A stretch of DNA of 64,000 bases from Rhodoblastus sp963713695 (GCA_963713695.1 CAVQMU010000010.1:248001-312000); one strand, 5' to 3'; shown: positions 1 through 9,813, numbered from the stretch's first letter. Notes: generated by a model from the letters alone, not told the origin. Made by a program: numbers and translations.

Positions 1-1
1 C

Positions 2-448
2 GTGATGACCGCCGATGTCGTGACGGTCGGGCCGACGGCCTCGATCAACGAAGTCGTCGAAGTCATGGAAAAGCGCCGAGTCAAGCGCTTGCCCGTTGTC
101 TCGGGCGACCGTCTCGTCGGCATCATCACGCGCTCGGACCTGTTAAGGGCGCTCTCGGCCGCGATCGCCGCCAAGCCGGCGCCGGGGCCGGCTGATTGTA
201 CGGACAAGGCTATACGCGAGCGGCTGCTGGCCGAATTGCAGGTCCAGGGCTTCGCCTCGCCGCGGACCCTCGATGTCCAGGTCGATCAGGGCGTGGTGAC
301 GCTCAAGGGCGAGATTTTCGACGAGCGGCAGCGCCCGGCGTTGATCTGCGCCGCCGAAAATATCGGCGGCGTCACCAAGGTCATCGATCAGCTTGTCTGG
401 ATCGAGCCTTTTTCCGGCATGACCATCGGCAAGGTCGATACGGTGTAG
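2..448 (+). CDS. CBS-BON domain protein (5' truncated)
   Basis: The window opens inside this gene. The visible 148 residues hold the second half of a CBS pair (RVKRLPVVSGDRLVGIITR, about residues 25-43) followed by a BON domain (about 68-140, with VDQGVVTLKGEI and a following IGGVTKV). CBS pairs sense adenosyl ligands; BON domains bind membranes or phospholipids. CBS-BON proteins of this layout are common and poorly characterised in Hyphomicrobiales. The first CBS motif must lie upstream, so the GTG-ATG at the very edge is probably internal. The function is inferred from domains only. The stop is TAG at 446-448. Confidence 0.8.
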   Translation: MMTADVVTVGPTASINEVVEVMEKRRVKRLPVVSGDRLVGIITRSDLLRALSAAIAAKPAPGPADCTDKAIRERLLAELQVQGFASPRTLDVQVDQGVVTLKGEIFDERQRPALICAAENIGGVTKVIDQLVWIEPFSGMTIGKVDTV

Positions 449-550
449 GGGCGGCGCGCTTTCCCGCGTCGTCCTGAGCAGGCGCGAGTTGTTTCGACGT
501 TGAGCGGCGCCGAGGATCGGGTATCCTCAAGCGTCAGAGGAGCGGGTTCC

Positions 551-1084
551 ATGCAGATACATCTCGTTCTTACCATTATCGGTCGCGACCGGCCGGGCCT
601 GGTGAGCGCGGTTTCCGAGACCATCGCCGCAGGCGGCGGCAATTGGCTCGACACGCGGATGGCGAGGCTCTCAGGCCAATTCGCCGGCATGCTGCTGGTC
701 GCCATCGCGCCGGAAAAAGCGGACGCGCTGGTCGCGTCCTTGCGCGAACTGGAGGCGCAGGGGCTGCGCTTCATCATCGAGAAGAGCGACGCGCCCCCGC
801 CGATCGCCGGCCGCGCGCTGCGCCTCGAACTGGTCGGCCTCGACCGCCCCGGCATCATCCGCGACATATCGCACGTTCTCGCCGCCAAAAACGTCAGCAT
901 CGCCGAACTCGAAAGCGAATGCGTGAGCGGGTCGTTTTCCGGTGAAGCCATGTTCAAGGCCAAGGCGCGGCTGATTCTGCCCGACGACCTTCCTCTCGAA
1001 GACCTGCGCCAGTCCCTGGAAGCGCTCGCCCAGGAATTGATGGTCGATCTCTCGCTCGACGACAATCCAGCACCCGCTCATTGA
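551..1084 (+). CDS. Tandem ACT-domain protein, GcvR-like
   Basis: This 177-residue protein carries two ACT domains. The first begins at once (LVLTIIGRDRPGLVSAV, about 5-75) and the second near residue 95 (LELVGLDRPGIIRDISHVL). Two ACT domains with the DRPG signature are the layout of GcvR, the glycine cleavage repressor-like family, which binds small ligands or partner proteins and lacks its own DNA-binding domain. I chose ATG 551 because an AGAGGAG-like ribosome site lies at about 535-542 and the first ACT strand follows directly; an upstream in-frame start at 500 would add 17 residues of no recognisable domain. No glycine cleavage genes are nearby, so the partner is unknown. Confidence 0.75.
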   Translation: MQIHLVLTIIGRDRPGLVSAVSETIAAGGGNWLDTRMARLSGQFAGMLLVAIAPEKADALVASLRELEAQGLRFIIEKSDAPPPIAGRALRLELVGLDRPGIIRDISHVLAAKNVSIAELESECVSGSFSGEAMFKAKARLILPDDLPLEDLRQSLEALAQELMVDLSLDDNPAPAH

Positions 1085-1201
1085 GGCGGGGCCGCCGCGG
1101 TTCCCGGCCCTATCGACCCCGGCCCGAATCGATCAATATGCAAGCCAGTCGGCATTTGATCCATTCGGAACGGCCTCGCGCCTCGGGAGACGGAAAGCAG
1201 G

Positions 1202-3520
1202 ATGACCCTTGAAAGGCTGGAGGAGAGTCTTGCCAAAACCCCCGCGTGGTTGGCGGCGCTTCATGAACATGGAATTGCCGCCGCCTCCGGCGATCTGTCG
1301 AGGTGGGCGCAAGCCGCTTTTCATGCAAGCGAGATCGCCGCTATCCTTGCGGTCGTGGGCGGCGGCGCCTGTGTCGTCCTTTGGCGGGCGCGGCGACGAT
1401 GGTTTCTTTACGCCCTGCTGACGGCGGCGCTGGTCGCGGTTTGCGCGGGCGCTGCCGGCGTGGGGAACTGGCTCCGGACTTCCATTGGCGGCGAGCGCGT
1501 CGCCGTTCTCGACGCGCAGGCGCGACGGCCCGGCGATCCCTGGCCGCGCGGCGCCGGTCACGTCCCCGCCGGTCATGTCCCCTTGGGAGCGATCGGCGCG
1601 GCAGAGATCGACAAGGGCTATATTGAAACCGGCGGGAGCTTCAGCCCGTGGTTCGCGAGTTTCGGACTTTCCTTCTGGATCGTCGGCGACGACGGGAAAC
1701 TGATCGCGACGAGCGACGATATCGCCGCCGGCAGCACGGCGCATCGCTATCAACCGGGCCCGCACGGAGAGCCGGGGATGGCGAGCGTCAACGAACATTA
1801 TTCGGTCCAGGCGACGGTCCTGGGCGATGGGCGGCGACGGCTCGACATCGTCAGCCTGGTTCCGGCGGGGCGGCATATCGAGGTCGCATTGCGCGGCGTC
1901 GGTCCGGCTGGCGGCGCGCTCAACGAGATTTCCGTCGAAGGACGGAGCATCGTCTTGAACCGCCGGTGGAGCATTGACGCCGACCGGCCGTTGATCCTGA
2001 CCTATGTCGGGGAAGAGGGAACGGCGGGCTGGCTCGCTCCCATGCCCGCCGCAATGCTGCCGGCCCAGACGAACAGCGCGACAGGCTGGGCGCATGCTCG
2101 CTTCAAGGTTCCGGCGGGGGGGCTCTCGTTGACGATCGCCGATCCGCAACGGCTGGCGTCCTCAGTCAGCTTGCCGACGGGCCCGTCGCCGGAGCTTTCG
2201 GGCGTTGATCGTCGTTTCGCCGATTCCCTGCGTTCGCAGGTCGAGACGCTTCACCAGGGCCTGGTGGGCGATGAAACGCGGCCCGGGGACCCGATCGCCT
2301 ACCCGCTGGAGTGGCTGCGGGACGGCGCCTTCGTGGCGGTCGCGCTTGCGCGTTCAGGCGAAGTGGACCTTGCGCGAAAACTGGCGCGCAGGTTTGCGCT
2401 GCACGACTTTTTCGGCGGCTATGGCGCCGAGGCGGATGCGCCGGGCCTGGCCCTTTGGGCGCTGGGCGAGGTTGATTCGATGCAGCCCGACGCGGGCTTC
2501 GAACAGCAAGCATGGGCGGACGTGGAGCGCAAGGCGACCCTGATCGAGGAAATGCTGCATGCGACAACCGCCGTTCGGCATGATTTCGCCGGCCCGTTGC
2601 TGCCGAGGCTGCGGGCGAGTTTCTACGATCCGACCAAGGTGGCGCTGCCGGCGCGCGACGGCCTGATCTCGGGCGTCATGGATTTCGCGCAGCCTGTCTT
2701 TTATGTGAACGCGGTGAGCTACTCCGGCCTTGTCGCAGCGGCGCAAATGGCCCGGCGGCTCGGCCATGATGCGAAAGCCGACGCCTGGGAGCAGGAGGCG
2801 GCTGCGCTGCGGGACGCATGGCGCCGGGCGTTCCTGTCGGGCTCTGTCGGCCAAGAGCAGGTCGAGGACGACCACACTTTCGTCTTCAGCCTCTGGCCGG
2901 CGGAACTCGCGCCGCCCGATGCCTATGCGCAATTGCTGGAGCGCCGCTGGGCGACGCGTCGAGACGCCTCAGGCGCCTTTCGGCAGCGGCCGGCGGGCAC
3001 TTATTTCGACATAGCCGAAGCGCATCAGTGGTTGCGGCTCGGGCGTCCGGATCGCGCCTGGTCGACGCTGAACTGGTTCTGGGACCAGCAATCCATGCCC
3101 GGGCTTTTTACGCTTTGGGAAGGCGCCAGCGAGAAAGACACCTTTAACCTGTGGAAACGCGCCAGAGGCTGGGTCGCTCCGACCTATGTGACGCCGCATT
3201 ACTGGTCATCGGCCGAAATGCTTCTGCTGCAGCTTTCGATGCTGGTCGAGGTCGAGGGCGAGGGAAAGTCCCGGACGCTGGTCGTCGGGGCGGGAGTTCC
3301 AAAGGATTGGCTCAGCCGGCCGATCCATGTCGCGGGCGTCTGGACGTCGCTCGGCAAGACCGAATGGAGCTGGAAGGGCGGCCAGGTTTCCGTCGTCTTG
3401 CCGAAATCCGCCAAGGGCATTCCGATCCGCCTGGGAGCCGCCTTTCCCCGGGCGCGCCGATCCGCGTCGAGGCCGCGCAATGAACGGGCGCCCGTTGGAA
3501 CAGGCGTCAATTCGCCGTGA
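1202..3520 (+). CDS. Membrane-anchored six-hairpin glycosidase-like protein
   Basis: A 772-residue protein with two predicted N-terminal membrane spans (about residues 40-62 and 67-90, flanking RARRRW). A beta-rich region of about 250 residues follows, then a C-terminal half (about 340-740) with the character of alpha/alpha six-hairpin glycosidases: YPLEWLRDGAFVAVALARSG near residue 367, paired Trp-rich helices and AEAHQWLRLGRPDRAW. The RDG motif is seen in GH15/GH63/trehalase-type enzymes, but I cannot assign a family or substrate. The catalytic part probably faces the periplasm. The last 14 bp overlap the convergent KAP-type NTPase gene. Domain reading is from pattern only. Confidence 0.55.
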   Translation: MTLERLEESLAKTPAWLAALHEHGIAAASGDLSRWAQAAFHASEIAAILAVVGGGACVVLWRARRRWFLYALLTAALVAVCAGAAGVGNWLRTSIGGERVAVLDAQARRPGDPWPRGAGHVPAGHVPLGAIGAAEIDKGYIETGGSFSPWFASFGLSFWIVGDDGKLIATSDDIAAGSTAHRYQPGPHGEPGMASVNEHYSVQATVLGDGRRRLDIVSLVPAGRHIEVALRGVGPAGGALNEISVEGRSIVLNRRWSIDADRPLILTYVGEEGTAGWLAPMPAAMLPAQTNSATGWAHARFKVPAGGLSLTIADPQRLASSVSLPTGPSPELSGVDRRFADSLRSQVETLHQGLVGDETRPGDPIAYPLEWLRDGAFVAVALARSGEVDLARKLARRFALHDFFGGYGAEADAPGLALWALGEVDSMQPDAGFEQQAWADVERKATLIEEMLHATTAVRHDFAGPLLPRLRASFYDPTKVALPARDGLISGVMDFAQPVFYVNAVSYSGLVAAAQMARRLGHDAKADAWEQEAAALRDAWRRAFLSGSVGQEQVEDDHTFVFSLWPAELAPPDAYAQLLERRWATRRDASGAFRQRPAGTYFDIAEAHQWLRLGRPDRAWSTLNWFWDQQSMPGLFTLWEGASEKDTFNLWKRARGWVAPTYVTPHYWSSAEMLLLQLSMLVEVEGEGKSRTLVVGAGVPKDWLSRPIHVAGVWTSLGKTEWSWKGGQVSVVLPKSAKGIPIRLGAAFPRARRSASRPRNERAPVGTGVNSP

Positions 3521-5490
3521 CGCAGCGCGCGAGGCCTGCCGCTTGCCGCGCCGATGCCCCGTCGATCGCGCCGTCGAGCGCGGAAGCCTTGGCGAAAGCT
3601 TCCTGCAGGCGGGGCGATCCCTTCGGCGCAAAGCCGGCGCCGCCTGTCGCGAGGCTTTCGCTCAATCCTTCGACTTCCCCCGGCGTCGCGCCGAGATCGG
3701 CGGCGAGCAGCAGCGCAAGCGCCGCCTTGAGGCCTGACGGCGCGGCGGGCGCGGGGCGCAGGAAGCGATAGAGATTGCGCAGGCGCTTTTCCGCGCGGGG
3801 CGAGCCGCCGACCAGCGGCGCGCAGGCATCCAGCAATTGCGTTTCCGGCGCAGTCAGGGGCGCGTCGAGCGGGGCGAAAGCGACCGGCTCGCCCGCATTT
3901 TCCGCGTGGAGCCGCAGGGGCAACTGGATGCGGCGCAAGAAATTCGCGCGCGACGGCCCGAACATCGCCGGGTCGAGCGCATGGACGACGACCAGGCCTG
4001 GCCGCGCCAGCAGATCGTGCAGCCGGTCGAAAAGCGCGATGGGGTTGGCGACGCTCTCGAACCCGTCCAGCGCGACGATCAGCCGGGCCGGCGCCGAACC
4101 CTGCTCGCCCTCTGCGATCAGTTCCGACAGGCTTTCGAGAAAGCCGAGTGAAAATTCGCGTTTCTGCGTGGCTGGGTCGGTCTCGAGAAAGGGCGGCGGA
4201 TGCCGCGAGGCTCCGGCCGCGACCGCCCGGCGTTCCGCTTCCGCGGCCTGGCGGCCAAGCGCGGCGGCCTCGGCGCCGACGCAGATCGACATTGCGCGCC
4301 TGATGGGCGAGCAATTGCTCGACATCTCGTCGCTTCGCCGCGACATCCTCATCAAGCAGCCCGGCGGCATGGACCAGCGGCTGCATGAAGCTGAAGGCCC
4401 GCCAAAAATTCAAGGCCAGCAGGGCGAAGCCGAGCAGGCCCAGCAGGGAGGCGGCCTGCGGCAGCCAGTCGATGTGCGATTGCAGGAAGTCGCGCGACTG
4501 CGCGCCCAGCGAGCTGGAGCCGCCGAGCGCGTCGAGCCAGCTCGCCCTGTTTGCGGCGAGCCAGTCCGCGCCCTTGTCGAGGCCGAAGGCCATGGCTGCG
4601 AGGACCAGCAGCCGGACCTGGCCGTGAAAGGCATAGACGGCGCGCAGGCTCTGCAACGCGCGGGCGGGAAATCCCCGCGTTTCCGCGAGGTCGCGGGTCA
4701 GGTCCTTGAAATTGGTCAGCGGATCGCCCGTAAAGCCGAACCTGCGCAGGCGCGGCTCGAAGGCGGCGCGCAGCCTTCGAGCGTAGGAATCGACGCGCGA
4801 GCCGGGCGTGTCGTAAAGCTGCGTTTCGATCAGCGCGGCGCTGCGCGCCTCGGTCTGGGCGAGCGTCTGCTGTTCGTTCATCAGCCGGCGTCGCAGGACG
4901 TCGAGCCTCTCGTGCGTGAGGCGGGCCAGCGCCCCGGCGTCGGCGCCGCGATGCGCGCCTTCCTGCGCCGCCTCCTCGGCCAGGGCCGCGTATTTTGGCG
5001 AAAGGGCGCGAAACAGCGCGGCGGCGAGGCTTCGTTCCGGCTCGGCGGCGAGGTCGGCGGCCCGCAACGTGACGATGGTCGCGCCCGAACTGGCGAGATT
5101 TTCCGCGAGCCAGCGCAGGGCGCTGCTCTTGCCGCCTCCGGCGGGCGCCAGCAGGCCCAGGGCGAAGGGGCTCGGCGCGTCGGCGCGGCGCAGCAGGTCG
5201 GCGGCGCGGCCGAGCAGGGCCCTTGTCTGCGGCGGCAGCGAAAGTTGCGCCGGCGTCGCCGGCGCATCGGTTTCGAAAGGCGCCGGAGCCGCGGAAGCGG
5301 GTCGCGGGGCGGCGGCCGGTTGCGGGGCAGGGGGCTGCGGGACAGTGGGTTGTTGAAGGGGATGCGGGGCGAGGGGCTTGGCCTCCCCCCAGGACAATTG
5401 CGGTTCCGGCCTTGGCGGCGCGCCGGCGGCGAACATGTCGAGAAAGCGTTTGTCTGGATCGACGGGGGTCAAATCGGGCGCTCCGGTCAT
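3507..5490 (-). CDS. KAP-family P-loop NTPase (one frameshift in the given sequence)
   Basis: About 660 residues once a single extra base near 4273-4279 is removed. A Pro/Ala-rich N-terminus (about 25-100) is followed by a Walker A motif LAPAGGGKSSALRWL (about 112-126), two membrane spans (about 290-312 and 345-368), and a Walker B strand ARLIVALDGFES (about 465). Membrane segments between Walker A and Walker B are characteristic of KAP NTPases, which tether ATPases to the inner face of the membrane; some act in phage exclusion, others have unknown roles. The gene stands alone: convergent with the glycosidase-like gene and divergent from ettA. It reads open from ATG 5490 to the shift, then continues in the next frame to TGA at 3507. 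An intact gene with a base-call error is the simpler reading; a true pseudogene is possible. Confidence 0.6.
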
Positions 5491-5700
5491 CGCAAAGAGG
5501 CGAAAAGCTTGAATAGCGCATTCCTGGACAGGGGACAGCGGGAAAGTGATTTTTATGGGGCGCATTCGTCCCTGCGGCGCTGGACCGGCGCCCGACCTGC
5601 CGCTAAAACGATGCCCGACCGGATCGGCGCCCATTCGCGGCGCCTGACATTTCAGGCTCACCGGACTTCCGGCAAAAGCCCCAACGGAAAGATTTCGCCT

Positions 5701-7353
5701 ATGGCGCGGCAATTTGTCTATCACATGGAGGGCCTCACCAAGGCCTGGCCCGCGGGCAAGAAGGTTTTGGACAATGTCCATCTCTCCTTCTACCCCGATG
5801 CGAAAATCGGCGTTCTCGGCGTCAACGGCGCGGGCAAGTCGACGCTTTTGCGCATCATGGCGGGCATCGACAAGGAATTCACCGGCGAAGGCTGGGTCGC
5901 CGAGGGGGCGCGGGTCGGCTATCTGCCGCAGGAGCCCAAGCTCGACGAGTCCCTCGACGTGCGCGGCAATGTCATGCTGGGCGTCGCCGACAAGAAGGCC
6001 GTGCTCGACCGCTACAACGAACTCGCCATGAATTATTCGGACGAGACGGCGGACGAGATGACGACCCTGCAGGACGAGATCGAGGCCAAGGGCCTGTGGG
6101 ATCTCGACAGCCAGGTCGAGCAATCGATGGACGCGCTCGGCTGCCCGCCAGACGATTGGGAGGTTTCAAAGCTTTCGGGCGGCGAGCGCCGCCGCGTGGC
6201 GCTGTGCAAGCTGCTGCTCGAACAGCCGGAACTGCTGCTGCTCGACGAGCCCACCAACCATCTCGACGCCGAGACGGTCAACTGGCTCGAAGGCCATTTG
6301 CGCAGCTATCCCGGCGCCATTTTGATCGTCACCCATGACCGCTACTTCCTCGACAACGTCACCAGCTGGATTCTCGAACTCGATCGCGGCCGCGGCATTC
6401 CCTACGAGGGCAATTACTCCTCGTGGCTGACCCAGAAGCAGAAGCGCCTGACGCAGGAAGGCCGCGAGGACGAAGCCCGCCAGCGCGCCATCGAGGCGGA
6501 AAGCGCCTGGATCGCGTCGAGCCCCAAGGCTCGGCAGGCCAAGTCCAAGGCCCGTATCCAGCGTTACGACGACCTTGTCGCCAAGCAGAACGACAAGGCC
6601 CCCACGACTTCGCAGATCATCATTCCCGTGGCCGAGCGGCTCGGGCAGAACGTCATCGAATTTACGCATCTGTCCAAGGGCTTTGGCGACAAGTTGCTGA
6701 TCGACGACTTGAGCTTCAAGCTGCCGCCCGGCGGCATTGTCGGCGTCATCGGCCCGAACGGCGCCGGCAAGACGACGCTGTTCAAGATGATCACCGGGCA
6801 GGACAAGCCGGATTCTGGAACGATCGCCATCGGTGAAAGCGTGGAGCTCGGCTATGTCGACCAGTCGCGCGACAGCCTGAACGGCAAGAAGAACGTCTGG
6901 GAGGAAATCTCCGACGGCAACGAAATCATCTATCTCGGCAAGCGCGAGATCAATTCGCGCGGCTATTGCTCGACCTTCAACTTCAAGGGCGCCGATCAGC
7001 AAAAGAAGGTCGAGATGCTCTCGGGCGGCGAGCGTAACCGCGTGCATCTCGCGAAGATGCTGAAGAAGGGCGCCAACGTGCTGCTGCTCGACGAACCCAC
7101 CAACGATCTCGACGTCGATACGCTGCGCGCCCTCGAAGACGCGTTGCAGGATTATGCGGGATGCGCGGTGATCATCAGCCATGATCGCTTCTTCCTCGAC
7201 CGCATCGCCACGCACATGCTGGCTTTCGAGGGCGATAGCCATGTGGAATGGTTCGAAGGCAATTTCGCTGATTACGAGGAAGACAAGAAACGCCGCCTCG
7301 GCCAGGACAGCCTCATTCCCCACCGGATGAAGTACAAGAAATTTTCGCGCTGA
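5701..7353 (+). CDS. ettA: Energy-dependent translational throttle protein EttA (ABC-F)
   Basis: A 550-residue ABC-F protein with two full ATPase cassettes and no membrane segments. Cassette 1 has Walker A GVNGAGKST, signature LSGGERRRVALCK and Walker B LLLLDEPTNHLD. Cassette 2 has GPNGAGKTT, LSGGERNRVHLAK and LLLDEPTNDLD. Between them lies the long P-site tRNA-interaction linker rich in Arg/Lys and Glu. EttA binds the ribosomal E site and gates the first elongation step according to the ATP/ADP ratio. Near-perfect family length, and the typical N-terminus (MARQFVYHMEGLTKAWP) fixes the start at ATG 5701. It is a single-gene unit followed by an intrinsic terminator. Confidence 0.95.
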   Translation: MARQFVYHMEGLTKAWPAGKKVLDNVHLSFYPDAKIGVLGVNGAGKSTLLRIMAGIDKEFTGEGWVAEGARVGYLPQEPKLDESLDVRGNVMLGVADKKAVLDRYNELAMNYSDETADEMTTLQDEIEAKGLWDLDSQVEQSMDALGCPPDDWEVSKLSGGERRRVALCKLLLEQPELLLLDEPTNHLDAETVNWLEGHLRSYPGAILIVTHDRYFLDNVTSWILELDRGRGIPYEGNYSSWLTQKQKRLTQEGREDEARQRAIEAESAWIASSPKARQAKSKARIQRYDDLVAKQNDKAPTTSQIIIPVAERLGQNVIEFTHLSKGFGDKLLIDDLSFKLPPGGIVGVIGPNGAGKTTLFKMITGQDKPDSGTIAIGESVELGYVDQSRDSLNGKKNVWEEISDGNEIIYLGKREINSRGYCSTFNFKGADQQKKVEMLSGGERNRVHLAKMLKKGANVLLLDEPTNDLDVDTLRALEDALQDYAGCAVIISHDRFFLDRIATHMLAFEGDSHVEWFEGNFADYEEDKKRRLGQDSLIPHRMKYKKFSR

Positions 7354-7382
7354 GTTTATTTCAAATTTAGCGTGCCGCAGGA

Positions 7383-7412
7383 GCCGGGCCGAAAGGCCCG
7401 GCCTTCCTGTTT
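7383..7412 (+). terminator. Intrinsic terminator after ettA
   Basis: A perfect 8-bp stem (GCCGGGCC / GGCCCGGC, 7383-7390 and 7395-7402) with a GAAA tetraloop, followed by a T-containing stretch (cttcctgttt). It starts 29 bp after the ettA stop. Confidence 0.75.
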
Positions 7413-8140
7413 CTGGCCGCGAATTCGGTTCTGCGCCGTCAGCGGGATTGCGCGGCCTGCAAAACCTTGGCGTTAGCGCACTGGATTGTCGGGCTTCGGT
7501 CGCAATGAGGGACGCGCTGCCGAAAAAGGCACGAAAACCGCCCAATCTTCGTTTGCGCGATAAATTGCTGTTTTTTATGTCGCTGGGCGATTTTTCTTCG
7601 CGGTCCGCAAAATTACGGATATGGCGAACTATCTCAAGATATCCGACGGAAATTCCACGGGTTTCAGGGGCAAAGCAACGCCTGCGCTCCCCAGCATTTT
7701 TGTTATATTAATATCTGTGGCTTTTCCGTGACAGCCAGCCGCTTCGGGTTGTGCAAATAATAATGAACCCGGACACGATTTAACGTATCCGGGGCCAAAA
7801 CGGGACACCCAACACACACGCGATGGCCTGTTCCGACTGACCTGCACGGGCGCTCTTTGGGGGGCAAAGGCGTCCGTGCGGGCGTGATCGCAATATTGAT
7901 CTTTTTTGGTTAAATCTTCCATAGCGATTGTCACAATCGCCGGTGGGAATCGTGAAATATTTTCATCTTTAGGCGCAGGAAACAGGTAAAAATAAGCTTA
8001 ACCCAAGCTCTACGTCCTGTTCGTCAAGCAACCTCGCATGAATGCTCGCGGCTAGGCCTTGGCCGCAATATTGTTTGGCGCCACCGAATTCAATCGAGGG
8101 CGGCCCTGTCCAAGGTGCGCCCGAAACGGGGGAACGGTCG
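7413..8140. other. Long intergenic stretch without a recognised gene
   Basis: About 730 bp. It is markedly AT-richer than its surroundings from roughly 7560 to 8000, with no ORF that looks like a protein on either strand. It probably holds promoters for the downstream secreted protein. I see no tRNA, known RNA motif or insertion-sequence end. Confidence 0.5.
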
Positions 8141-8893
8141 ATGAAGACCAGCGCGCGCGCAATTGCACAGGCCGCTGTTTTGTTGCTCCTCGCTGCGCCC
8201 GCGCAACAAGCAGCCGTTGCGCAACGGGGAACCGTCGCCTTGGCGAGCCAGCCCGCGCCATGGAAGGGCGTCGACGCCTTTCCGAAAATACTGGCGGGCG
8301 CGCCCCCAGAGGCAATGCTGCGCATCAACAAGTCGCTCGAGGCCGCCAACGTCCGCGTTCGCAAATCCGTCAAGCAATGCGTCGCCGACGGCGCCGGCCA
8401 CGCCGACTGGACGCGCACGGTCTCGGTCGCCATGAAGGGACCGCGTTATCTCAGCCTCGTCGCCCGCGACGAGATTTTCTGCGGCGGCGCCCATCCCGAC
8501 AACGGCGTGCTCTCGCTGGTGTTCGAACTCGACACCGGCGCGCTGGTTGATCTGCAGAAGTTGCTGCCGGGCCTCGCGACGACGGCGGCGCTCAACTCCG
8601 CGACCGACGGTTCGAAGATCGGAACCATAGCTTCCGAAAAGCTTTCCGCTCTCTACCGGGAGGGCGCAAAACGTGACGGACCCGATCCCGATTGCGTCAA
8701 TGCCCTCAAGGAAAGCGATCTGGCCTTCATCGCATGGCCCGACGCCGGAGAAGGCGGCCTGGTCATAGCCCCGACGACCCTGCCGCATGTGGTCGCGGCC
8801 TGCGGTCCGGACGTGACCCTGTCTCCCGCCACGCTGAAGGACGCCGGCGCCGATCCGGCCCTGCTGGAGGCCCTCGCCGCCGCTCGGAAGTGA
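8141..8893 (+). CDS. Secreted DUF3298-like protein
   Basis: A 250-residue protein with a clear Sec signal peptide (MKTSARAIAQAAVLLLLAAP, cleavage probably after AVAQ). The central stretch SLVARDEIFCGGAHPD, followed by VFELDTGALVDLQKLLPG, resembles the DUF3298/RsiV-type periplasmic fold, where a GGAHPN-like loop precedes a strand and an L-x-DL motif. The function is unknown. ATG 8141 is preceded by ACGGGGGA and starts the signal peptide. An upstream in-frame start at 8042 would bury the signal peptide and is rejected. Four cysteines in the mature part could form disulphides. Confidence 0.6.
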   Translation: MKTSARAIAQAAVLLLLAAPAQQAAVAQRGTVALASQPAPWKGVDAFPKILAGAPPEAMLRINKSLEAANVRVRKSVKQCVADGAGHADWTRTVSVAMKGPRYLSLVARDEIFCGGAHPDNGVLSLVFELDTGALVDLQKLLPGLATTAALNSATDGSKIGTIASEKLSALYREGAKRDGPDPDCVNALKESDLAFIAWPDAGEGGLVIAPTTLPHVVAACGPDVTLSPATLKDAGADPALLEALAAARK

Positions 8894-8924
8894 GCGACGG
8901 CAAGCAGGCGTCTGCGCTCGCGGC

Positions 8925-9395
8925 CTATTGGCGCGCGTCGAAGGCGCAGAACATTGGGCCGTCTTTCGGCCCTTGCGCGGCGACGATCTCGCGCGGTCCG
9001 ATCGTCACCTTGAGATAAGCCGCGGCGCGTCCGCAGACGATATTGAGCGTTTCGCCGTCCTCGGAATCGAAACTCGACGCCTGGCCGGACTGGAGGTTCA
9101 CGTTGAGCCGGGCGGCCGAGCGCGGCGGCTCCCGCTCGGGATCGAATTTTTCCGACACCAGCAGCGCGACATGGCAAACGCCGTCCTTGTTGACGAAATA
9201 GGCGAGCGCCGATTTCGATCCGAGCTTGGCAGTCATCGCCTCGGTGGGACGGAAAATCCGGCAAACGGGCTGCTCGCCGGCGGGGTCGGTCTGCGTCGCG
9301 CCGGCTCGATCCGACGAGGCCGTGATTGCGAGGGGGCCGGCGACCGCCGCGGCGCAAACAGCGCGCCGTAGTTTGCGATGCGAGATTGCGTTCAT
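8925..9395 (-). CDS. Secreted hypothetical protein
   Basis: A 156-residue protein with an N-terminal signal peptide (HRKLRRAVCAAAVAGPLAIT). The mature part contains a Cys-containing PVCRIFRP motif, NKDGVCHVALLVSEKF and TLNIVCGRAAAYLKVTIG, with four conserved-looking cysteines. I do not recognise the family. ATG 9395 is preferred over ATG 9401 because AGGAG (9404-9408, minus strand) lies 8 nt from 9395 but only 2 nt from 9401. It is convergent with the preceding secreted protein. Confidence 0.6.
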   Translation of the reverse strand: MNAISHRKLRRAVCAAAVAGPLAITASSDRAGATQTDPAGEQPVCRIFRPTEAMTAKLGSKSALAYFVNKDGVCHVALLVSEKFDPEREPPRSAARLNVNLQSGQASSFDSEDGETLNIVCGRAAAYLKVTIGPREIVAAQGPKDGPMFCAFDARQ

Positions 9396-9654
9396 GGGCA
9401 TACTCCTGACGTTCGCGCGAATTCGCGCTGGCGACGCCTCGGGGTTTCCGCCCTGTCACCCGAACGATCTCGGCAAACTCCTGTTTACCGGATGCGATCG
9501 AGCAGTTTTTTTTGATGGAATTCTTGTCCGAAAACCGGATCCGCTTTTTTCGCGACTTCACGCGGCTTGCCGCCGTTCGCGTCCCCATCGGCGCACCGAC
9601 GGGATCGATGATGGAGAGGAAGGCAAGTTAGAATGATCAGCCGATCCGGAGCGA

Positions 9655-9813
9655 TCAGAAATCCCGGATTTGATGCATTCGCCGGTCAGCCCGGCGGCGC
9701 ACGGTCGCGACGACGCGAAGCGCGGCGCTTCGCGAGGCGGCGCGTGACTTCATGGCAAGAATTGCAACCGCCAGCAGGGAGATCAGAAGCGGCGCGCTGG
9801 CTAATTGGGTCAT
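9655..9813 (-). CDS. Possible small membrane protein (52 aa)
   Basis: A short reading frame on the minus strand in an otherwise empty 700-bp region. It starts ATG 9813 with GGAG 7 nt upstream and encodes one hydrophobic helix near the N-terminus (APLLISLLAVAILAM), followed by a very basic Arg-rich tail (about 12 Arg/Lys in 30 residues). This one-span, positive-inside layout is typical of bacterial small membrane proteins. No homologue is recognised and length alone is weak support, so this stays tentative. The rest of 9402-10096 shows no gene I can support. Confidence 0.35.
   Translation of the reverse strand: MTQLASAPLLISLLAVAILAMKSRAASRSAALRVVATVRRRADRRMHQIRDF

Noticed and set aside
3775..5700. 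Plus-strand ORF running in frame into ettA as a 640-residue N-terminal extension
   Set aside because: It is antisense to the KAP NTPase; EttA has its normal N-terminus at 5701 and normal family length from there.
7448..7934. ORFs of about 90-100 codons on both strands of the long gap after ettA
   Set aside because: Composition is atypical for proteins of this genome, there are no ribosome sites, and no recognisable features.
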